In this document: piece after piece, positions 1 through 10,303 of the stretch
Layout of the letters: every line of letters starts with the position of its first letter
Numbering within the stretch: position 1 is the first letter of the stretch
NCBI RefSeq assembly: GCF_031456545.1
Contig: NZ_JAVDUV010000001.1
Coordinates: forward strand, 2,666,001-2,730,000
Direction: 5' to 3'
DNA length: 64,000 nucleotides
DNA from: Agromyces sp. 3263
Lineage (GTDB): Bacteria > Actinomycetota > Actinomycetes > Actinomycetales > Microbacteriaceae
Notes under the pieces: generated by a model
The model's input: the letters and a program-made list of their open reading frames with translations, nothing else
What the model was told of the DNA's origin: nothing
The model's database searches: none
Program-made: the position numbers and the translations under genes

Positions 1-868
1 CGAGCACCCCGTCCAGCCACGGCCCGCCCTCGCGGAATGCCGCGATCGTCGCGATCGCGCCGAACTGGCTCGTGCGCCACTCCACTTCGTACGGCAGCGA
101 ACCCCGCACGCGGTCGCCCCGCTCGCTCGCCGTGACGATGAGTGCAGTCTTGAGGCCGGCGAGGTTGAAGGCCTTCGTGGCGGCGGTGACCGCGATCCCG
201 TGCTCGCGGGCGGCATCCGACACCGTGAGGAACGGCGTGTAGGGCGTGCCCGGCTGGGCGAGCGGACCATGCACCTCGTCGGACACGATGGTCGCGTCGT
301 GGTGGGCGGCGATCTCGGCCAGTGCGGCCAGCTCGGCGGCATCCGGAATCGTGCCCGTCGGATTGTGCGGATTGCAGAGCAGCATCGCCCGCGCGCCGGC
401 CGCGAACGCCGCGTCGATCCCGTCGAGGTCGAGCGACCAGCCCTCGTCGATGCCGCCGAGGAGCGGCACCTCGACCACGGCGGCCCCGGCTTCGGGCAGC
501 AGGTCGAAGAACGGGTGGTAGACCGGCGGCGTGATGATGACGCCGTCGCCGGGTCGCGTGACGCGGCGGAGCACCTCGACGTTGCCGAGGCTCACGTCGG
601 CGGTGCAGGTCACGCGGGCGGGGTCGACGTCCCAGCCGAGCCGTGCGGCGGCGAAGCCCTGGAAGGCCTCGGCGACGGGGCGACTGCTCGCGACGTACCC
701 CGTGTCCGACCGATCGACGGCGGCGTGCAGGGCCCTGGCGATCGGCTCGGCGAGCGGGTAGTCCATCTCGGCGACCGGCAGCGGCAGCACGTCGTCGGGG
801 TAGGAGCGCCACTTCGCGCTCGTGCGGGTGCGAAGGACATCGAGGGGTTCGGCGGCGACGCGTTGCAT
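1..868 (-). CDS. MalY/PatB-type PLP-dependent aminotransferase / C-S lyase (3' end cut by window)
   Basis: Reading the minus strand from the ATG at 868 gives 289 residues of a fold-type I PLP enzyme that runs off the window edge. The opening resembles MalY/PatB cystathionine beta-lyases (PVAEMDYPLA at residues 31-40). Seen motifs are NPHNPTG at 166-172, SDEVH at 196-200 and the probable Schiff-base lysine in ATK at 232. The family is usually 385-400 residues, so about 100 C-terminal residues are missing. Known members cleave cystathionine or other C-S bonds, or act as aminotransferases; the substrate cannot be told here. It is divergent from the ABC-F gene across a 115-base gap that holds two direct copies of CGGATGCCGCG. 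Confidence 0.85.
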   Translation of the reverse strand, partial: MQRVAAEPLDVLRTRTSAKWRSYPDDVLPLPVAEMDYPLAEPIARALHAAVDRSDTGYVASSRPVAEAFQGFAAARLGWDVDPARVTCTADVSLGNVEVLRRVTRPGDGVIITPPVYHPFFDLLPEAGAAVVEVPLLGGIDEGWSLDLDGIDAAFAAGARAMLLCNPHNPTGTIPDAAELAALAEIAAHHDATIVSDEVHGPLAQPGTPYTPFLTVSDAAREHGIAVTAATKAFNLAGLKTALIVTASERGDRVRGSLPYEVEWRTSQFGAIATIAAFREGGPWLDGVL

Positions 869-983
869 GCGTCCAGCTTGCCGCACGACACGGGCGAGGT
901 GGCGACGGATGCCGCGTGGCGATAGTCTGATCGGCTGCCCTCGGGCGCCGTGGCGGATGCCGCGAACCGAACGGATCACTCAC

Positions 984-2684
984 ATGGGCTTCATCGACGT
1001 CAACGGCGTCTCCTTCTCGCTGCCCGACGGCCGGCCGCTCCTTGCCGACCTCGCCTTCCGCGTCACCGAGGGGCGCACGACCGCGCTCATCGGGGCCAAC
1101 GGCGCGGGCAAGTCGACCCTGCTGCGCATCATCCGCGGTGAACTGCGACCCGACGAGGGCAGCGTGCAGGTCGACGGCGGCCTCGGCGTGATGGACCAGT
1201 TCGTCGGCACCGGCCGGACGGCGCCGGGCGCCGCGCACACGGTCGCGGGGCTGCTCGTCTCGGTGGCCCCGAAGCGGGTGCGCGACGCGGCGCTCGAGCT
1301 CGAGGCATCCGAGGACGCCCTCATCGAACGTGACGACACCGCCGCGCAGATGCGTTACGCCACCGCGCTCGCCGAGTACGCGGAGGCCGGCGGGTACGAG
1401 CAGGAGGTCGTGTGGGACCACTGCACGAGCGCCGCACTCGGCCTGCCGTTCGAGCGGGCGAAGTGGCGCGACCTCTCGACCCTGTCGGGCGGGGAGCAGA
1501 AGCGTCTCGCCCTGGAGGCGCTGCTGCGCGGGCCGGAGCGGGTGCTGCTGCTCGACGAGCCCGACAACTCGCTCGACGTGCCCGGCAAGCGCTGGCTCGA
1601 GGGCGAGCTGCGCGCGACGCAGAAGACGGTGCTGCTCGTCTCGCACGACCGGGAGCTGCTGGCCCGCGCCGCCGACCGCATCGTGACGCTCGAGCTCGGC
1701 GCGGCGGGCAACACCGCGTGGGTGCACGGCGGGAGCTTCGAGGGGTACCACCGCGCCCGTGAGGAGCGCTTCGAACGGCTCGACGAGCTGCGACGACGGT
1801 GGGACGAGCAGCACGCGGCGCTGAGGCAGCTCGTGGCGACGCTCAAGGTGAAGGCGACGTACAACGACGGGATGGCGTCGCGGTACCAGGCTGCCGTGAC
1901 CCGCCTGCGGAAGTTCGAGGAGGCCGGGCCGCCCGAGGAGCGGCCGCCGGCGCACGAGGTGTCGATGCGGCTGCGGGGCGCCCGCACCGGCAAGCGGGCC
2001 GTCGTGTGCGAAGCGCTCGAGCTGTCCGGCCTCATGCGGCCGTTCGACCTCGAGGTCTGGTACGGCGACCGCGTCGCGGTGCTCGGCTCGAACGGGTCGG
2101 GCAAGTCGCACTTCCTGCGGCTGCTCGCCGGCGGCGGCACGGAACCCGACCGCACGCTCGGCCACGTCACGACCGTGGGGGAGACGCTCGCGCGGGTGCC
2201 GCACGCCGGCCGGGCGGTGCTCGGCGCTCGCGTGGTGCCCGGGTGGTTCGCGCAGAACCACGAGCACCCCGAGTTCCGCGGGCGCACCCTCCTCGACATC
2301 CTGCATCGCGGCGACGCGAACCGCGACGGCATGGCGAGGGAGGCGGCGAGCTCGGCGCTCGACCGGTACGGGCTCGCGGCATCCGCCCAGCAGCGCTTCG
2401 AGTCGCTCTCGGGCGGGCAGCAGGCGCGCCTGCAGATCCTGCTGCTCGAGCTTTCGGGCGCCACCCTGCTGCTGCTCGACGAGCCCACCGACAACCTCGA
2501 CCTCGTCTCGGCGCAGGCGCTCGAGGACGCGCTGTCGCGATTCGACGGCACGGTGCTCGCGGTGACCCACGATCGGTGGTTCACGCGCAGCTTCGACCGG
2601 TTCGTGGTGTTCCGCTCCGACGGCGAGGTCGTCGAGGCGGATGTCCCGGTGTGGGACGAGGGGCGCGTGGTGCGCGAGCGCTGA
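984..2684 (+). CDS. ABC-F family ATPase (two nucleotide-binding domains, no membrane domain)
   Basis: A 566-residue soluble protein with two ABC domains. NBD1 has Walker A GANGAGKS at 37-44, signature LSGGEQKR and Walker B VLLLDEPDNSLD. NBD2 has GSNGSGKS near 367, LSGGQQAR and LLLLDEPTDNLD. A charged arginine-rich linker lies between them (about residues 255-330). This is the ABC-F arrangement: such proteins bind the ribosomal E site and either act as translation factors or protect from antibiotics. Which role applies cannot be decided from sequence. The ATG at 984 is chosen because the first NBD strand begins directly after it; the longer open frame upstream is non-conserved arginine-rich translation. 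A TAGTCT hexamer at 923-928 is a candidate -10 box. Confidence 0.9.
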   Translation: MGFIDVNGVSFSLPDGRPLLADLAFRVTEGRTTALIGANGAGKSTLLRIIRGELRPDEGSVQVDGGLGVMDQFVGTGRTAPGAAHTVAGLLVSVAPKRVRDAALELEASEDALIERDDTAAQMRYATALAEYAEAGGYEQEVVWDHCTSAALGLPFERAKWRDLSTLSGGEQKRLALEALLRGPERVLLLDEPDNSLDVPGKRWLEGELRATQKTVLLVSHDRELLARAADRIVTLELGAAGNTAWVHGGSFEGYHRAREERFERLDELRRRWDEQHAALRQLVATLKVKATYNDGMASRYQAAVTRLRKFEEAGPPEERPPAHEVSMRLRGARTGKRAVVCEALELSGLMRPFDLEVWYGDRVAVLGSNGSGKSHFLRLLAGGGTEPDRTLGHVTTVGETLARVPHAGRAVLGARVVPGWFAQNHEHPEFRGRTLLDILHRGDANRDGMAREAASSALDRYGLAASAQQRFESLSGGQQARLQILLLELSGATLLLLDEPTDNLDLVSAQALEDALSRFDGTVLAVTHDRWFTRSFDRFVVFRSDGEVVEADVPVWDEGRVVRER

Positions 2685-2727
2685 GCCGCCTGCGGGCCGC
2701 GCCGGACCCGTTCGCTAGGGTTGAGGG

Positions 2728-3852
2728 GTGACCCAGGAGATCGAGATCGGCCGCTCAAAGCGGGGCCGCCGCGTCTACGCGTTCGACGACATCGCCATCG
2801 TTCCCAGCCGCCGCACGCGCGACCCCGAGGATGTCTCGGTGGGTTGGTCGATCGACGCGTACCAGTTCGACCTCCCGTTCCTGGCCGCGCCGATGGACTC
2901 GGTCGTGTCGCCCCGCACGGCGATCATGATGGGAGAGCTCGGCGGACTGGGCGTGCTCGACCTCGAGGGCCTCTGGACCCGCTACGAGGACCCCGAGCCC
3001 GTGCTCGCCGAGATCCGCAACCTCACGCCCGAGCAGGCGACCGAGCGGATGCAGCAGCTCTACGCCGAGCCCATCAAGCCCGACCTCGTCACCGCCCGGC
3101 TCGCGGAGATCCGCGCGGCGGGGGTCACGGTCGCGGGAGCGCTCTCCCCGCAGCGCACGCAGGAGCTCTACGAGACCGTCGTGGCGGCGGGCGTCGACCT
3201 GTTCGTGATCCGGGGCACCACCGTCTCGGCCGAGCATGTCTCGAAGAACCAGGAGCCGCTGAACCTCAAGAAGTTCATCTACGAGCTCGACGTGCCGGTC
3301 ATCGTGGGCGGCGCCGCGACGTACACCGCGGCGCTCCACCTCATGCGCACGGGCGCGGCCGGCGTCCTCGTCGGCTTCGGCGGCGGTGCGGCGTCGACCA
3401 CGCGGGCCACGCTCGGCATCCACGCGCCCATGGCCACGGCGGTGGCGGATGTCGCGGGCGCGCGTCGCGACTACCTCGACGAGTCGGGCGGCCGCTACGT
3501 GCACGTCATCGCCGACGGCGGTGTCGGCAAGTCGGGCGACATCGTGAAGGCCATCGCCTGCGGCGCCGACGCCGTGATGCTCGGCGCGGCCCTGGCGCGG
3601 GCGACCGATGCCCCCGGAGGCGGGTACCACTGGGGCGCCGAGGCTCACCACTCCAAGCTCCCGCGCGGCCAGCGCGTGCACGTCGGCCAGGTCGCCGCGC
3701 TCGAGGAGATCCTCTACGGGCCGGCCCCCGCCGCCGACGGCACCGCGAACCTCGTCGGGGCGCTCCGCCGCTCCATGGCGACCACGGGCTACTCCGACCT
3801 CAAGGAGTTCCAGCGCGTCGAGGTCGTCGTCGCGCCCTACCAGGGCGCCTGA
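2728..3852 (+). CDS. guaB3: GuaB3 family IMP dehydrogenase-related protein
   Basis: A 374-residue TIM-barrel protein of the IMPDH/GMP reductase superfamily, of the short actinobacterial GuaB3 type without CBS domains. The N-terminal APMDSVVSPRTA motif, the ADGGVGKSGD phosphate loop and the GAALARATDAPGGGYHWG flap-side segment fit IMPDH relatives. The active-site loop, which in IMPDH carries the catalytic cysteine (GSICTTR-like), reads GFGGGAASTTR near residues 216-226 and has no cysteine. Biochemical function of actinobacterial GuaB3 is unsettled, and an IMPDH reaction should not be assumed. Start is GTG at 2728 with TAGGGT (2716-2721) exactly six bases before it, so a leaderless transcript is likely. 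guaA lies 5 kb downstream. Confidence 0.88.
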   Translation: MTQEIEIGRSKRGRRVYAFDDIAIVPSRRTRDPEDVSVGWSIDAYQFDLPFLAAPMDSVVSPRTAIMMGELGGLGVLDLEGLWTRYEDPEPVLAEIRNLTPEQATERMQQLYAEPIKPDLVTARLAEIRAAGVTVAGALSPQRTQELYETVVAAGVDLFVIRGTTVSAEHVSKNQEPLNLKKFIYELDVPVIVGGAATYTAALHLMRTGAAGVLVGFGGGAASTTRATLGIHAPMATAVADVAGARRDYLDESGGRYVHVIADGGVGKSGDIVKAIACGADAVMLGAALARATDAPGGGYHWGAEAHHSKLPRGQRVHVGQVAALEEILYGPAPAADGTANLVGALRRSMATTGYSDLKEFQRVEVVVAPYQGA

Positions 3853-3960
3853 GTCCTCGCCGCAAGCCCCTGCGCGTCCGTGGCATCCGTCGTACCCAAC
3901 GGGTAGCGTGGAACGGGATCACGCGGCGGCGTCGTGCGGCCGCGGGGACGGAGAGCGACG

Positions 3961-5706
3961 ATGGCGACACAGAGGCTGACGACGCAGAAGTCGGTGACGC
4001 GTTCGACCAAGCTCGGGCCAGAGGAGCGCGAGGCCGCGATCCGACGGCTGAAGGAGAAGGAACTCGACATCGTCGTCGTCGGCGGCGGCATCGTCGGCAC
4101 GGGCGCGGCGCTCGACGCGGTGACGCGCGGGCTCTCCACCGGCCTGCTCGAGGCCCGTGACTGGGCGTCGGGCACCTCGAGCCGTTCGTCGAAGCTCGTG
4201 CACGGCGGCATCCGGTATCTCGAGCAGCTCGACTTCCGCCTCGTCCGCGAGGCGCTCATCGAGCGCGGGCTGCTGCTGCAGCGCATCGCGCCGCACCTCG
4301 TGAAGCCGGTGCGCTTCCTCTACCCGCTGAAGCGGCGGGTGTTCGAGCGCATCTACGTGGGCGCCGGCATGCTGCTCTACGACGTCTTCAGCTACACCGG
4401 AGGGCGCCCGCCGGGCGTGCCCCACCACCGCCACCTGTCGAAGCGGCAGGTCATGCGCGCCATCCCGTCGCTGTCGAACGACGCGCTGGTCGGCGGCCTC
4501 ACGTACTACGACGCACAGGTCGACGACGCCCGCTACGTCGCCAGCCTCGCCCGCACGGCCTCGTTCTACGGCGCGCACGTCGCGAGCCGCGTCAAGGTCG
4601 AGGGCTTCGTCAAGGTCGGCGAGCGAGTCGTCGGCGTCAAGGCGCACGACCTGCAGACCGACGAGCACTTCGAGATCCGCGCGAAGCAGGTCGTCAACGC
4701 CACCGGAGTGTGGACCGACGACACGCAGCGCATGGTCGGGGAGCGCGGCACGTTCAAGGTGCGCGCATCGAAGGGCATCCACCTCGTGGTGCCGCGCGAT
4801 CGCATCCAGTCGGCCATGGGCATGATCTTCCGCACCGAGAAGAGCGTGCTGTTCGTGATCCCGTGGGGCCGGCACTGGCTCATCGGCACGACCGACACCG
4901 ACTGGAACCTCGACAAGGCGCACCCCGCCGCGACCGCCGCCGACATCGACTACCTGCTCGAGCACGTGAATGCCCTGCTCGCGGTGCCGCTCACCCGTGA
5001 GGATGTCGAAGGCGTCTACGCCGGGCTGCGGCCGCTGCTGGCAGGCGAGAGCGACCAGACCTCGAAGCTGTCCCGCGAGCACATCGTCGCGCACACCGTG
5101 CCGGGCCTCGTCGTCGTGGCCGGCGGCAAGTGGACGACCTACCGCGTGATGGCGAAGGACGCCATCGACGCCGCGGCCGACGCGATGGACGGCCGCGTGC
5201 CGCCGTCGACCACCCAGGAGATCCCGCTGCTCGGGGCGGAGGGCTACCAGGCCGCGTGGAACAAGCGCGGCAAGATCGCCCGCGCGTTCGGGGTGCACAA
5301 GGTGCGCATCGAGCACCTGCTGAACCGCTACGGCACGATGACCGACGAGCTGCTCGACCTGATCCGGGCGGATGCGTCGCTGGGCGAGCCGCTGCCGGGA
5401 GCCGACGACTACCTCGGCGCCGAGGTCGTGTACGCGGCCTCGCACGAGGGCGCCCTGCACCTCGACGACGTGCTCGCGCGCCGCACGCGCATCTCGATCG
5501 AGGCGTGGGACCGCGGGGTGTCGGCCGCGCCGGTCGCCGCGCGGCTCATGGGCGGCGTGCTCGGCTGGGACGAGGCGCGCGAAGCGCTCGAGGTCGAGCG
5601 CTACCTGCAGCGCGTCGCCGCCGAGCGCGAGTCGCAGCTGCAGCCCGACGACGAGTCGGCTGACCGGGTGCGGCTCGAGGCGCCCGACATCGTGAAGGTC
5701 GACTGA
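3961..5706 (+). CDS. glpD: glycerol-3-phosphate dehydrogenase, FAD-dependent
   Basis: A 581-residue enzyme oxidising sn-glycerol 3-phosphate to dihydroxyacetone phosphate and passing electrons to quinone at the membrane. The N-terminal FAD fold is clear (DIVVVGGGIVGTGAALDA), followed by the family motif SGTSSRSSKLVHGGIRYLE and, later, IGTTDTDW and GGKWTTYR, which are typical of GlpD/GlpA. Length is normal for actinobacterial GlpD (560-590). ATG at 3961 follows a GGAGAG Shine-Dalgarno sequence. The frame is open back to 3934 but those residues are not family-like. TAGCGT near 3903 is a possible -10 box. A glycerophosphodiesterase at 13 kb could feed the same substrate pool. Confidence 0.96.
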   Translation: MATQRLTTQKSVTRSTKLGPEEREAAIRRLKEKELDIVVVGGGIVGTGAALDAVTRGLSTGLLEARDWASGTSSRSSKLVHGGIRYLEQLDFRLVREALIERGLLLQRIAPHLVKPVRFLYPLKRRVFERIYVGAGMLLYDVFSYTGGRPPGVPHHRHLSKRQVMRAIPSLSNDALVGGLTYYDAQVDDARYVASLARTASFYGAHVASRVKVEGFVKVGERVVGVKAHDLQTDEHFEIRAKQVVNATGVWTDDTQRMVGERGTFKVRASKGIHLVVPRDRIQSAMGMIFRTEKSVLFVIPWGRHWLIGTTDTDWNLDKAHPAATAADIDYLLEHVNALLAVPLTREDVEGVYAGLRPLLAGESDQTSKLSREHIVAHTVPGLVVVAGGKWTTYRVMAKDAIDAAADAMDGRVPPSTTQEIPLLGAEGYQAAWNKRGKIARAFGVHKVRIEHLLNRYGTMTDELLDLIRADASLGEPLPGADDYLGAEVVYAASHEGALHLDDVLARRTRISIEAWDRGVSAAPVAARLMGGVLGWDEAREALEVERYLQRVAAERESQLQPDDESADRVRLEAPDIVKVD

Positions 5707-5760
5707 GCGGGCGAGATTAGACTGGGCGCGAACCACCCCCGACCGAGGAGAGTCCGCGCC

Positions 5761-6261
5761 ATGGTTGATGTCCGCCGGGTCACGCTCCCCGGGGTCGGCG
5801 TGCTGCACTCCATCACCACGACCGAAGGGGCCGAGATCGCGGTCGTGGCGCACCGCACCGGTTCCAGCGACCTCGTGAGCAGGCCCGCCGGCGCACGCGA
5901 CGACGATGAGGCGATCACCGTGCGGCTCGACGAGGACGAGGCGCGCACCGTGGCCGAGTTGCTCGGCGGCACGCGCATCGTGGAGTCCATCGCCGAGCTC
6001 GACGAGCTGCCCGGAGTGCCGATCGACTGGGTCACGATCGAGGCCGACGACGCGATCGCCGGGCGCACCATCGGCGACCTGCCCGCGGCATCCGGAGTCG
6101 TCCTCGTGGCGGTGGTGCGCGACGACCACGCGCACCCGTCGCCCCCGGCGGACTTCGTCCTGCTCGCCGGGGACACCCTCGTCGCGGTCGGGCCGACCGA
6201 CGGCATCGAGGTCGTCTTCCGGGCCGTCCGTGAGGGCGCGGGCGGAGACACCGAGGCCTGA
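5761..6261 (+). CDS. KhtT-like cation:proton antiporter regulatory subunit (TrkA-C/RCK-C domain)
   Basis: A 166-residue cytosolic protein. The N-terminal half (RRVTLPGVGVLHSITTTEGAEI, then LDEDEARTVAELLGG) matches the KhtT/YhaT N-domain, and residues about 85-160 form a TrkA C-terminal domain (ADDAIAGRTIGDL through LLAGDTLVAVGP). Known relatives gate a CPA2 K+(Na+)/H+ antiporter (KhtU) encoded next to them, often in response to c-di-AMP or ATP. Here no antiporter is adjacent or elsewhere in the window, so the partner is unknown. GAGGAG precedes the ATG; TAGACT at 5718-5723 is a likely -10 box. The stop overlaps the next ATG by one base (TGATG), indicating an operon with SURF1. Confidence 0.85.
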   Translation: MVDVRRVTLPGVGVLHSITTTEGAEIAVVAHRTGSSDLVSRPAGARDDDEAITVRLDEDEARTVAELLGGTRIVESIAELDELPGVPIDWVTIEADDAIAGRTIGDLPAASGVVLVAVVRDDHAHPSPPADFVLLAGDTLVAVGPTDGIEVVFRAVREGAGGDTEA

Positions 6262-7115
6262 TGCTCCAGATGATGTTGCGCCCGCGTTGGGTGCTCGCGC
6301 TCCTGCTCGCCCTCGGCATCGCCGCGGCGTTCGCGCTGCTCGGCCAGTGGCAGCTCGAGCGCGCCGTCGAGCAGGCCGTGGTGGTGGAGCGGCCGACCGA
6401 GGAAGTGCGGCCCCTCGCCGACGTGGCCCAGCCCGACGGCCCCACCCTGCAGGCGTCGACCGGCCAGCGCGTCGAGGTGTCGGGCACGTTCGTTCCCGGC
6501 GACACCGTGGTCGTAGAGGGGCGCCTGAACGACGGCGTCATGGGGTACTGGCCGGTGGCGCACCTCGAGGTGACGGATGCCACGCCGGGCGGCCTTCCCG
6601 TCGCCCTCGGCTGGACCGACGACCTCGACACCGCCCGCGAGGCGGCCGCGCGCTTCGACGCGGACGTCGCCGCCGGCGATGAGGTGACGGTGGTCGGACG
6701 CTTCCTCCCGAGCGAGGCCCCGATCGCGCCCGAGGACGACCAGGATCCGCTGGCGATCCGCAGCGTCGCGGTGGCGCAGCTCATCAATGTCTGGACCGAC
6801 TACGACGACCGGCCCGTGTACTTCGCCTACGTCACGGCGGCCGAGCCCATCGCCGGGCTCGATGCCATCTCGTCGCCGCCGCCCGAGGAGTCGGTCGAGC
6901 TCAACTGGCTCAACATCTTTTATGCCGTCGAGTGGGCGGTGTTCGCGGGGTTCGCGATCTTCCTCTGGTACCGCCTGGTCCGCGACGCGGTGGAGCGCGA
7001 GCGCGACGAGGCGGCAGAGGCCGAGGAGGCCACCGACGCCGCGGAGGCGGCCCGCAGCGGCGAACCCGGGGCCGCAGCGGGCGCCGGGCCCGCCGGCGGC
7101 GACACCAGCGACTGA
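6261..7115 (+). CDS. SURF1 family cytochrome oxidase assembly protein
   Basis: A 284-residue membrane protein with the SURF1 plan: an N-terminal helix (about residues 10-30) ending in the hallmark LGQWQLERA, a large extracytoplasmic domain with ALGWTDD and VGRFLPSE segments, and a second helix near the C-terminus (about 222-242, WLNIFYAVEWAVFAGFAIF). SURF1 proteins help assemble haem a into cytochrome c oxidase. The C-terminal tail is an unusual low-complexity stretch rich in Glu, Ala and Gly, likely disordered. It is translationally coupled to the KhtT-like gene. No oxidase subunit genes are nearby. Confidence 0.92.
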   Translation: MLQMMLRPRWVLALLLALGIAAAFALLGQWQLERAVEQAVVVERPTEEVRPLADVAQPDGPTLQASTGQRVEVSGTFVPGDTVVVEGRLNDGVMGYWPVAHLEVTDATPGGLPVALGWTDDLDTAREAAARFDADVAAGDEVTVVGRFLPSEAPIAPEDDQDPLAIRSVAVAQLINVWTDYDDRPVYFAYVTAAEPIAGLDAISSPPPEESVELNWLNIFYAVEWAVFAGFAIFLWYRLVRDAVERERDEAAEAEEATDAAEAARSGEPGAAAGAGPAGGDTSD

Positions 7116-7174
7116 CCGTTCCGCCAGCGGCGAACTCGGGGTCCGCGTCGCCGCCGCGGGGCGATGATTCCGGT

Positions 7175-8104
7175 GTGGACCACGAAGAGGACCCCCTCGA
7201 CGCCTACTCGGCCGTCGTCACCCGCGTCGCGCGCGACGTGCTGCCCAGCGTCGCGAGCCTGGCCGTTCGCTCGCCGCGCGGCGGGGGTGGGGGCAGTGCG
7301 AGCGTGATCTCCGATGACGGCGTCCTGCTGACGAGCGCGCACGTGGTCGCCGGCTCCGTCGCCGCCGAGGCGACGTTCGGCGATGGCACCTCCGTGACCG
7401 TCGACGTCGTCGGCCGCGATGTGCTGTCCGATCTGGCCGTGCTCCGCGCCAGGGGTCCCGTGCCGCCGCCCGTGCCGCTCGGCGAGGCCACGACGCTGCA
7501 GGTGGGCCAGCTGGTGGTCGCGCTCGGCAACCCGATGGGCCTGTCCGGCAGCGTCACCGCGGGCATCGTGTCGAACCTCGGCAGGTCGCTGCCGACGGCG
7601 TCGGGGCGGGTCATCGACGAGGTGATCCAGACGGATGCCGCGCTCAACCCCGGAAACTCCGGCGGCGTGCTGGCCGACGGACAGGGTCGAATGGTCGGGG
7701 TCAACACCGCCGTCGCCGGCGTGGGCCTCGGACTCGCGGTGCCGATCAACCGGGCGACCCGCGAGATCATCGACACGCTGACCCGGGCCGGTCGGGTGCG
7801 GCGGGCGTGGTTGGGCATCGCCGGCGCGCGAGTGCAGCTCGCTCCCGAGCTGGCGGCGCGCATCGGCTCGCCGACGGGACTGCAGGTCGCCGGGGTCGCG
7901 CCCGGCAGCCCGGCCGAGCTCGCCGGCATCCTGCGCGGCGACATCGTGGTCTCGCTCGACGGCAACGGGGTGGTCACGGCCACCACGATCCAGCGGCTCA
8001 TGGTGGAGGACGCGATCGACCGGCAGGTCGAGATGACGGTGTGGCGGGGCGGGGCGCTCGTCGACGTCTTCGTCGTGCCCCGGGAGCTCGTCGACGCGCC
8101 GTAG
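7175..8104 (+). CDS. HtrA-like S1C serine protease with PDZ domain
   Basis: A 309-residue trypsin-like protease. The catalytic triad is visible: His56 in TSAHVV, Asp86 in SDLAVL and Ser162 in NPGNSGG. A single PDZ domain follows at about 210-300 (AWLGIAGARV through APGSPAELAGILRGDIVVSLDG). HtrA family members cope with misfolded proteins and usually have a signal peptide or membrane anchor; none is visible here. The GTG at 7175 is preferred because GATGAT (7163-7168) lies exactly six bases upstream, as in other leaderless genes of this window. The frame extends upstream to 6932, but that part lies over the SURF1 gene in another frame. Its substrates are unknown. Confidence 0.87.
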   Translation: MDHEEDPLDAYSAVVTRVARDVLPSVASLAVRSPRGGGGGSASVISDDGVLLTSAHVVAGSVAAEATFGDGTSVTVDVVGRDVLSDLAVLRARGPVPPPVPLGEATTLQVGQLVVALGNPMGLSGSVTAGIVSNLGRSLPTASGRVIDEVIQTDAALNPGNSGGVLADGQGRMVGVNTAVAGVGLGLAVPINRATREIIDTLTRAGRVRRAWLGIAGARVQLAPELAARIGSPTGLQVAGVAPGSPAELAGILRGDIVVSLDGNGVVTATTIQRLMVEDAIDRQVEMTVWRGGALVDVFVVPRELVDAP

Positions 8105-8113
8105 ACTGGACGC

Positions 8114-8616
8114 ATGCCCCTCGAGCCGAAACTCGCCGATCTGCCGCGCATTCGCGGGGCGCTGCGCTTCTACCAGGTGGCCTCGGTCATCACCGGTGTG
8201 CTGCTGCTGCTGCTCTGCACCGAGATGATCCTGAAGTACGGGTTCGGCCTCGAGCTGGAGCTCGGCGGCCCGCAGGGCTTCCTCGCCTTCGTGCCGATCG
8301 ACACCGTGACGGCCGTGAACCTCTCCACCGGCATCCTCATGGTGCACGGCTGGTTCTACGTGGTGTACCTGTTCAGCGACTTCCGCCTCTGGAGCCTCAT
8401 GCGCTGGCCGTTCACGCGGTTCATCCTCATCGCGCTCGGCGGCATCATCCCGTTCCTCTCGTTCATCCTCGAGGCGCGCATCGGCCGTGAGGTGCGTGCG
8501 TACCTCGACCGACGCGAAGCCGCCGCCGCCGCGACGGCGGCGTCGACCGCGTCCGATGCATCCCCCGGTGCTCCGGATGCCGCGACGAGCACCACCGACA
8601 CCGTGGAGGCCCAGCA

Positions 8617-8620
<4 letters not shown>
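8114..8620 (+). CDS. DUF3817 integral membrane protein
   Basis: A 168-residue protein with three hydrophobic helices (about residues 18-38, 62-84 and 98-118) and an Ala/Ser/Thr-rich C-terminal tail. The conserved pattern, including a HGWFYVVYL segment and the R-WPF turn, matches DUF3817, a family common in actinobacteria and often found beside guaA. No function is established. ATG at 8114 has TAGACT (8102-8107) exactly six bases upstream, so the transcript is probably leaderless. The stop overlaps the guaA GTG by four bases (GTGA), which suggests that this promoter also drives GMP synthase. Confidence 0.85.
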
Positions 8621-10299
<1,679 letters not shown>

Positions 10300-10303
10300 C
10301 CGC

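Noticed and set aside
3919..6135. 738-residue minus-strand open frame
   Set aside because: Antisense shadow of glpD and the KhtT-like gene, without recognisable domains.
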